NCBI GenBank assembly: GCA_015066705.1
Contig: SVNV01000005.1
Location: forward strand, 1 to 64,000
Direction of reading: 5' to 3'
DNA length: 64,000 nucleotides
From: Ruminococcus sp.
Lineage (GTDB): Bacteria; Bacillota; Clostridia; Oscillospirales; Ruminococcaceae
Both the position numbers and the translations under genes were made by a program. The notes under the pieces are model-generated. The model did no database searches. It saw only the letters and a list, made by a program, of their open reading frames with translations, and had not been told where the DNA came from. Shown here one piece after another: positions 58,575 to 64,000 of the stretch (position 1 is the stretch's first letter; every line of letters starts with the position of its first letter).

Positions 58575-58950
58575 TATAGGTTTCCTCCGTCTGATTTTTC
58601 TTGCCTAATTTTTCTTTGGTAACCCTTCTGAGAGCGTCGGAAAAGCTCATTGTTTCCGACGTCATCTCATCAGGAATATCTTTTATCATTTCCTCATCCA
58701 GTTCTGTAATAAGTGAAATATTCTGAGGTGTTGCACCCAGAAGCAGGCATTTCCCTGCTGATTTCACTATCATAAGCTGTCTGTCAGGACCTATCGCAAC
58801 AGTTTCAATAACTGTCAGGTTTTTAAACTGTTTACCCTTTACGATATATCTTTTTCCGATGAATTTGGTTGTGACATATGCGAGATACAAAATCGCAACA
58901 AACATCACAAGCACAGCTATCACCATAAGAACGCTTTTAATAAGTTCCAT
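58558..58950 (-). CDS. fliO: Flagellar biosynthesis protein FliO
   Basis: This is a 130-residue bitopic protein. One N-terminal transmembrane helix (about 6-28) is followed by a cytosolic SH3-like domain with IGKRYIVKGKQFKNLTVIETVAIGPDRQLMIVKSAGKCLLLGATP (recognisable parts: ETVAIGPDRQLMIV and CLLLGATPQNI). It helps assemble the FliP ring. It lies four bases after the fliY stop; in Bacillus cheY separates these genes, but not here. Confidence 0.88.
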   Translation of the reverse strand: MELIKSVLMVIAVLVMFVAILYLAYVTTKFIGKRYIVKGKQFKNLTVIETVAIGPDRQLMIVKSAGKCLLLGATPQNISLITELDEEMIKDIPDEMTSETMSFSDALRRVTKEKLGKKNQTEETYNAEES

Positions 58951-58953
58951 TTT

Positions 58954-60054
58954 TTAATTTTCCTTTTCGCCCACTTCTCTGTTTACAAGTTCAGTAATTC
59001 TCACACCGAAGTTATCATCAATTACCACAACGTCGCCTCTTGCAATAAGCTGTCCGTTTACGATAATATCAACCGGTGCTCCTGCCTGCTTATCAATCGG
59101 AATAACTGTTCCCTGAGTAAATGCAAGGATTTCCTTCATCTTTCTCTTGGTCTTTCCGATTTCAACAGAAACGTTAAGTGGAACGTCCATAAGGAGGTCC
59201 ATATTACCGTTTGTGAGAGGAGCCATCATTCCGTTATTTATCGGGTTATCGTTAAAATCAGGGAATTTTGAAGCCTTCACATTAACCGGTGCGTTAGAAA
59301 ATCTACCCGGCTTCATCTGCTGCTGTGGGTAGCCCTGAGGTGGCATCTGCTGTGGATATCCCTGAGGTGCCATCTGCTGCTGTGGGTAGCCCTGCTGAGG
59401 AGCCTGCTGCATAGGTGGCTGCTGGTAATTCATCTGTGGAGCCGCCTCATTGACAGGCTGTTTGATACCCTGTCGATTTCCGTCGCTGAGGTCAGAAATA
59501 CAGTTTGAAAATTCCTCATCAAAGACATACACAAACTTACCCTTGAGCATACTTCCGAAGCTGAACTGGAAGCTATCAGAAATTACATAGTCAACCACTG
59601 AGCATTCAAGCTCTGTTGCAATAGTCTCAGAGTTTTCAAACATACTGATATCTGAAATTCTGATATTTATCTGTGCTCCGAAAAACTCTGAAAGCTTCAG
59701 AGCGAACTCGTTACACATCTGGTTGATAATTTCCTTGAGCATTCCCATTGAAAGCTCGTCGAAGTCTCCGCTTGCGTTTTCATCATTCATAAGAATACTG
59801 AGAATAACGCTGAGGTCTATCTGTCTATAAACCATTATACTTCTTCCGCTGATAGCTCCGCTATATTCAACCACCACATACATAGCAGGCTTAAGCGAAG
59901 CAAAATCAACGTCTTTTATCTGTTTTTCAAGTGCTTCTCCGCAGGTAAGGTCAATCGAACTGCCGAGAATAGTTGCAAGAGTATCGGTAGCTGCTCCCAC
60001 ACCTACTTTTAAAATTTCGGTGATGCTGTCACCGTTATAGCCATTAAGTCCCAT
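58954..60054 (-). CDS. fliY: Flagellar motor switch phosphatase FliY
   Basis: This 366-residue switch protein combines a CheC-like N-terminal domain (about 1-195), a Pro/Gln/Met-rich linker (about 205-255) with QQGYPQQQM-type repeats, and a C-terminal FliN/SpoA domain (about 280-362; DVPLNVSVEIGKTKRKMKEIL). In Bacillus the CheC part dephosphorylates CheY-P through two ExxN sites. Here the second site (MLKEIINQM) is intact, while the first reads EILKVG and lacks the Asn, so activity may rely on one site. It follows fliM by 27 bases. Confidence 0.9.
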   Translation of the reverse strand: MGLNGYNGDSITEILKVGVGAATDTLATILGSSIDLTCGEALEKQIKDVDFASLKPAMYVVVEYSGAISGRSIMVYRQIDLSVILSILMNDENASGDFDELSMGMLKEIINQMCNEFALKLSEFFGAQINIRISDISMFENSETIATELECSVVDYVISDSFQFSFGSMLKGKFVYVFDEEFSNCISDLSDGNRQGIKQPVNEAAPQMNYQQPPMQQAPQQGYPQQQMAPQGYPQQMPPQGYPQQQMKPGRFSNAPVNVKASKFPDFNDNPINNGMMAPLTNGNMDLLMDVPLNVSVEIGKTKRKMKEILAFTQGTVIPIDKQAGAPVDIIVNGQLIARGDVVVIDDNFGVRITELVNREVGEKEN

Positions 60055-60081
60055 TTTTATTTGTCCTTCCTTTTCTGCGAA

Positions 60082-61083
60082 TTAATTTACACTTTGTGTT
60101 TCAGGTTGCTCAGCTATGCTACAAAGCTTGACTGCCTTTTTGATATTTGACTGACCCAGCTTTGCATTAAACCAAGGAACCTCGTCCACAAGAATTTTAA
60201 TATCGTCTGTAATCTTTACGTCAAGTGGAATAACATCATCCACCTGTAAAGAAAGTAAATCGCTCATTCCAAGCTCAAAATCACAAAGCACCGCTTTAAG
60301 TTCAAGCTCGGTATCGCTCAGTGCGTCATAGATATGCTGTTTTCTTGCCTTATCTCTTTCCACGTCAACTCTCTGCACGATTTTAACCTTATTCTTGGTA
60401 TCGATATGTGCAAGTATTTCATCAAGAAACAGTGACGGAATACAGATACTCATCTTATCGGCAATATGTCCAAGCTTAACCTCAACCGATATTACGATTA
60501 CCGAATCATTAGGTGACATAATCTGAATCATCTTAGGGTTTGTTTCTGATTCTTCTACTGTCAGCTTAACCTCGCCTATACTCTTCCACGCAACTTCAAG
60601 CATTCCGCAGAATTTTGAAACAAGATTTTCGATAATTGAACATTCGATATCGGTGTGTGCTCTGTTTATTTCAACAGCCTGACCGGTACCGCCGAGAAGC
60701 ACATCTATAAGAAAATATCCTATTGTTGACGGCACATGAAAAAGTGCTGTTGTTTCTCGTCCGTCGTTTTCCTCCGAATTGAAGGTTACATATCCCACAA
60801 AAGTCTTACTCGGAAGGGTTTCTATATATTCTCCGTAACGCACTTCCTCAATAGATGAGCCTGATGACTCACAGATAATTCTGAGCATACCCGAAAGGTT
60901 TGCAACCAAATCACGGGTAAAGTTATCTGCAACTGTATTCAGAGTCCTGAGATGTTCTTTTGTAAACTTCTTAGGAGTTCTGAAGTCATATACTTTCATA
61001 TTGTGGAATGCATTTTTTGCAGGAACATCTGCAGCACCGTGTCTGCCGTGTTTCCCTCTGGCTGTATTTTCAGATAAAGCCAT
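60082..61083 (-). CDS. fliM: Flagellar motor switch protein FliM
   Basis: This is a 333-residue C-ring protein. The N-terminal CheY-binding segment is unlike the usual LSQ(D/E)EID motif: the chain begins ALSENTARGKHGRHG and reaches the family core at VYDFRTPKKFTKEHLRTLNTVADNF. The CheC-like middle domain (about 45-225) and the C-terminal SpoA domain (about 250-320; ELGMSDLLSLQVDDVIPLD) are typical. It follows motB by 25 bases; no fliL gene lies between them. Confidence 0.92.
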   Translation of the reverse strand: MALSENTARGKHGRHGAADVPAKNAFHNMKVYDFRTPKKFTKEHLRTLNTVADNFTRDLVANLSGMLRIICESSGSSIEEVRYGEYIETLPSKTFVGYVTFNSEENDGRETTALFHVPSTIGYFLIDVLLGGTGQAVEINRAHTDIECSIIENLVSKFCGMLEVAWKSIGEVKLTVEESETNPKMIQIMSPNDSVIVISVEVKLGHIADKMSICIPSLFLDEILAHIDTKNKVKIVQRVDVERDKARKQHIYDALSDTELELKAVLCDFELGMSDLLSLQVDDVIPLDVKITDDIKILVDEVPWFNAKLGQSNIKKAVKLCSIAEQPETQSVN

Positions 61084-61108
61084 TTTTTAAAATCCTTCCT
61101 TTCGCACA

Positions 61109-61930
61109 TTATGATTCTGCATCTTTAGGCTTAGGCCCCTGTGAAACATAGCCTTCATCTCCGAGCTCGATTCCCATAATCTGCAGGAGCTCCTTATTCT
61201 TTCCGATATAGGAATCCTTACTGATAATAGAAATTTCAACTCGTCTGTTTTTAGCTCGTCCCTCTTCGTTTTCGTTATCGCCCACCGGGAAAAGGTTTGC
61301 CCAGCCGATAGGCACGAATTTCTTAGGGCTTATTTCAAATTTCTCTTCAAAATAGTTTGATATTACGCTTGCTCTTTCTGCTGAAAGCATACGTGAGTCA
61401 ACCTCACTGGCCTCAAAGCTTGCGGTATGGCCCTGTATTACAACACACAACACCTTATCGTCAACGCCCTTGATAGCGCCTCCCAGAAAGTCAAGCACTT
61501 CATAGCTACCCTCTGTAAGTATCGAGGTATCAGGTCGGAAGGAAATCCTGTCCTGAATCTCCATAAAGATATTACTGTCAACCGGCCCGAGAATTTCTTC
61601 ATTCTCTTCAGATTTACTTATTGTAATATCATCTTCAAGTCCGTTTTCCTCAATATACGCCTGAATAATTTCAAACAGTGAGTCGATTTCGTTGGTAGCA
61701 CCGTCATTATATGCCGGTTCTTTACCCTCTTCTGCCACTGTCAGAACAATCTGGTCAACCTTGTTTGCGCCTCTGTTATTGAAGGCTCTTACAATGTCTG
61801 CCCATTTTTCTTCCTCGACGGTTGAAAAGCTATAAAGAACTATAAAGAAGGTAAGCAGAAGTGTAACCATATCGCCATAGGTGTCCATCCAGTTACCGCC
61901 GGATTCTTCCTCTCTCTTTTTACGAGCCAC
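61109..61930 (-). CDS. motB: Flagellar motor stator protein MotB
   Basis: This is a 273-residue stator protein. A short basic start and one transmembrane helix carry the proton- or sodium-coupling Asp in WMDTYGDMVTLLLTFF. A long flexible segment follows, then the OmpA-like peptidoglycan-binding domain (about 130-250) with VIQGHTAS, LSAERASVISNYF and AKNRRVEISI. The ion cannot be decided from sequence alone. It lies 33 bases after motA and 25 before fliM. Confidence 0.95.
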   Translation of the reverse strand: MARKKREEESGGNWMDTYGDMVTLLLTFFIVLYSFSTVEEEKWADIVRAFNNRGANKVDQIVLTVAEEGKEPAYNDGATNEIDSLFEIIQAYIEENGLEDDITISKSEENEEILGPVDSNIFMEIQDRISFRPDTSILTEGSYEVLDFLGGAIKGVDDKVLCVVIQGHTASFEASEVDSRMLSAERASVISNYFEEKFEISPKKFVPIGWANLFPVGDNENEEGRAKNRRVEISIISKDSYIGKNKELLQIMGIELGDEGYVSQGPKPKDAES

Positions 61931-61963
61931 ACTTCATTCCCCCTTTCAGATTTACATCTTTAG

Positions 61964-62812
61964 TTAAATTCTTCCGTCGTCCTCAAAGGAATCGTCGCCT
62001 TTACCCTTTGATTTTGCAATTCGTCTTACAGGCATATTCTTTGGAAGGAGCTTATAAAGCTTTTCCTCAATAAAGTTAGGGTTATCGCCGTCCTGAATTG
62101 CCTGAACACCGGTACTTATAATCAGCATTGTCAAAACCTCTTCCTCGTGACGGGTTTTCAGCTTTGCCGCAATAGGTTTAAACAACATATTTGCAAGGAA
62201 TGAACCGTAAAGTGTTGTAATAAGCGCAACAGCCATATTTGACGCAAGCGAATCCGAGTCACTAAGGTTTCCCAGCAGGTTAATAAGACCTATAAGTGTA
62301 CCAATCATACCGAAGGCAGGTGCATAGTCAGAGCCTTTGAGATAAAATCCCTGTGCCTGTGAATGTCTGTCTTCCATATTATCCATTTCGGTTTCCATAA
62401 GCTGTCTTACCTTTTCAGGGTCAGTTGAGTCGACAACCATCATAAGTGATTTTTTCATAAACGGGTCTTTAACCTCGTTTACCTTTTCTTCAAGTGCAAG
62501 AAGTCCGTTGATTCTTGCTTCCTTAGCAAATTCAACGATTTCGGTAATAATTTCCTTAGGGTCTTCCTTTTTATGCTTGAACAATATCTTGAAATGCTTT
62601 GGAATCTTCTTGAAAAATTCAAGCGGATAGGATACTAAAAGTGCTGCTGTTGTACCACCCAGAACGATAGCGATTGACGCCGGGTCAAAAAACGCCATAA
62701 GGTTTCCCGGTGTAAAGGTTGTAGCACCCGTCTCAGGGCTTTCACCCAGCATAATACTTACCAAGATAAGCACAACGCCAAGTATCCAACCGATAATTGT
62801 AGACAAATCCAT
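61964..62812 (-). CDS. motA: Flagellar motor stator protein MotA
   Basis: This is a 282-residue stator subunit. Four transmembrane helices (about 3-22, 38-62, 165-190 and 200-222) flank a cytosolic domain (about 70-160) that contacts FliG; the family signature APAFGMIGTLIGLINLL is followed by NMAVALITTLYGSFLANMLFKPIA. The C-terminal tail is longer and more charged than in Bacillus MotA (SKGKGDDSFEDDGRI). It is transcribed between flbD and motB. Confidence 0.95.
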   Translation of the reverse strand: MDLSTIIGWILGVVLILVSIMLGESPETGATTFTPGNLMAFFDPASIAIVLGGTTAALLVSYPLEFFKKIPKHFKILFKHKKEDPKEIITEIVEFAKEARINGLLALEEKVNEVKDPFMKKSLMMVVDSTDPEKVRQLMETEMDNMEDRHSQAQGFYLKGSDYAPAFGMIGTLIGLINLLGNLSDSDSLASNMAVALITTLYGSFLANMLFKPIAAKLKTRHEEEVLTMLIISTGVQAIQDGDNPNFIEEKLYKLLPKNMPVRRIAKSKGKGDDSFEDDGRI

Positions 62813-62884
62813 AATTTATCTTTATGTCGGGTCATTTAAACTTTCCGACACGCCTCCTTTCGAAGTTTTCGCTTTCTTAGAAAT

Positions 62885-63112
62885 TCACTCCTCAGTGTCT
62901 TCATCAAGCGGAGCATTATCCTTATCAGCATACTCAATACATTTACCTTTAAATTGAGCAATCATATCAATAATTTCTCTCATAGGCTGTGATGCCAGAT
63001 AAACATTTCCGTTTGTAAGTCTTATAGTTGTATCAGGTGTTTCGATAATTGTTTCTATAAGTTCGTCATTGAGGGCAAATTCTTCTCCGTTGAGTTTATT
63101 GAGAATAATCAT
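62885..63112 (-). CDS. flbD: Flagellar FlbD-family protein
   Basis: This 75-residue protein of the FlbD/SwrD family has the typical start MIILNKLNGEEFALNDELIETIIETPDT (parts: LNGEEFALN, IETPDTTIRLTNGN) and an acidic C-terminus. In Bacillus SwrD increases motor power by acting on the stators. It sits between flgE and motA, the usual place. A hairpin (63140-63162) separates it from flgE. Confidence 0.88.
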   Translation of the reverse strand: MIILNKLNGEEFALNDELIETIIETPDTTIRLTNGNVYLASQPMREIIDMIAQFKGKCIEYADKDNAPLDEDTEE

Positions 63113-63139
63113 TCAACAATCCTCCAATCAGAAAGCTTC

Positions 63140-63162
63140 ACGGGGAGGGATTAGCTCCCCGT
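63140..63162 (-). other. Intercistronic hairpin between flgE and flbD
   Basis: ACGGGGAG pairs with CTCCCCGT over 8 bp across a short loop. On the minus strand there is no T-run after it, so it probably slows or processes the transcript after the highly expressed hook gene instead of ending it. Confidence 0.55.
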
Positions 63163-63183
63163 CAGCCAATAATTTCAGTCAAA

Positions 63184-64000
63184 TTATCTCTTGAGGTTGA
63201 TAAGTTCTTCAAGCATTGTATCTGAAACTGTGATAAGTCTTGAACAAGCCTGGAAGCCTCTCTGTGTTGTAATCATATCTGCGAATTCCTGTGAAAGGTC
63301 AACGTTTGAAGCTTCAAGAGTACCTGCAGCAAGTTCACCTGAGCCGTTAAGACCTGCTGTTGTAACTCTTGCAGGACCTGAGTTAAGGCTTTCTGCGAAG
63401 TATGTGCTACCAACCTGAATAAGACCTGCAGGGTTATCGAATGTAGCAAGGTCGATTCTACCAAGCTCGAGAAGTCCGAGAGTTGGGTGTGTACCTGTGA
63501 TGATACCGTTTGCAGAAATGTTGATACCTGTAAGGTCAGCAACAGTCTGTTCGCCACCTGTTGTACCGCCCTTAAGAGCGAATGATGAAGAACCAAAGCC
63601 AAGGTTCTTAGCAGGCTGTGAAGGAACAGAAGCAACGTCAGCTGTGTATGTATTTCCTGCAAAGTTCTGGATATTAGCCCAGCTTGGGAATGTAAGAACG
63701 AAGCTGTCTGATGATTCAGGGCCTGTCATTACAACTGAACCTGAAGTAGCCATCTGAGCCTTTGAAAGAGTTGCTTCATAAGTACCGTTACCAGCTGAAA
63801 TTGTGCAGGTTTCATTTACGTCGTCAATAGTGATTGTATAATCCATTGGGTCAGTGTATGAGAAAGTATCGCCAACGCTCTTGATTGAGAATGCTGTTCT
63901 CATTGCAACAGGGATACCGATTGAACCTGTTTCAACACCGAAGTTTGAGTTGACAATCTGAGCACCTGTAAGTCCGCCTGCGTCAAAAGCATCAACAGGG
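63184..64000 (-). CDS. flgE: Flagellar hook protein FlgE, C-terminal part (cut by window end)
   Basis: The frame stays open to the window edge, so the start lies beyond 64000. The visible 271 residues have the hook core and the typical ends: VGSTYFAESLNSGPARV, AAGTLEASNVDLSQEFADMITTQRGFQACSRLITVSDTMLEELINL (here as parts: EASNVDLSQEFADMI and MLEELINLKR). Upstream of the first internal Met the chain continues with LTGAQIVNSNFGVETG, confirming that this Met is not the start. It heads the visible part of the flagellar operon; flbD and the stator genes follow. Confidence 0.92.
   Translation of the reverse strand, partial: PVDAFDAGGLTGAQIVNSNFGVETGSIGIPVAMRTAFSIKSVGDTFSYTDPMDYTITIDDVNETCTISAGNGTYEATLSKAQMATSGSVVMTGPESSDSFVLTFPSWANIQNFAGNTYTADVASVPSQPAKNLGFGSSSFALKGGTTGGEQTVADLTGINISANGIITGTHPTLGLLELGRIDLATFDNPAGLIQVGSTYFAESLNSGPARVTTAGLNGSGELAAGTLEASNVDLSQEFADMITTQRGFQACSRLITVSDTMLEELINLKR

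Overview
The window reads as a low-to-mid GC Gram-positive chromosome from a clostridium (Bacillota, Clostridia), most like the Ruminococcaceae/Oscillospirales group. The evidence is the clostridial fla gene order, Gram-positive type IV pilus genes without secretin or pilot proteins, SpoIID, DUF1385/YqhQ, DUF4358 and VanZ proteins, clean sigma-A promoters and strong AGGAGG-type ribosome sites. This is inferred from gene content; no 16S gene is present. Almost all genes lie on the minus strand, so the window is described here from left to right but is mostly transcribed from right to left.

Positions 1-16000 hold housekeeping genes: a small membrane transporter-like protein, a TPR-like membrane protein, recA-recX, then an operon running lipoprotein - response regulator - histidine kinase - yqhQ - prmC, citrate synthase, spoIID, vanZ-like, cca, an apolipoprotein N-acyltransferase and two tandem small lipoproteins. 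At 16259-16450 a 5' half-copy of tRNA-Thr precedes the intact tRNA-Thr(CGT). A 1004-residue GGDEF/EAL protein follows.

Positions 19862-33778 form a complete Gram-positive type IV pilus locus: a major pilin with a long structured leader, PilT, PilB, prepilin peptidase, three minor prepilins (two of them very large), PilO, a fused PilM-PilN and PilC. Next come a membrane protein of unknown function and, on the plus strand, an isolated phage-type module (tail/LamG-like protein, holin, GH25-LysM endolysin). An EAL-HDOD protein, a cobalamin-riboswitch-controlled DUF4430 surface protein, a zinc-ribbon membrane protein, a CsbB/YfhO-type glycosylation pair and an SH3/Big_2 surface protein follow.

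Positions 46342-64000 are flagellar: flagellin with its own sigma-D-type promoter and a long structured leader, then a long minus-strand operon from flgE (cut by the window end) through flbD, motA, motB, fliM, fliY, fliO, fliP, fliQ, fliR, flhB, flhA, sigD, two rod/hook-type genes, a ylqG-like and a ylqH-like gene, and a PilZ protein.

The theme is surface motility and attachment. Two filament systems are encoded side by side with several likely cyclic-di-GMP components: an EAL phosphodiesterase, a YuxH-type protein, a PilZ brake and a MshEN-type N-terminus on PilB. The most interesting unexplained signals are the riboswitch-like leader of the pilin gene, a TTTTGCACAAA-type motif shared by the pilus and phage-module intergenic regions, the tRNA-Thr half-copy, the isolated lysis module with an apparent ATA start codon for the holin, and the B12-controlled DUF4430 protein.
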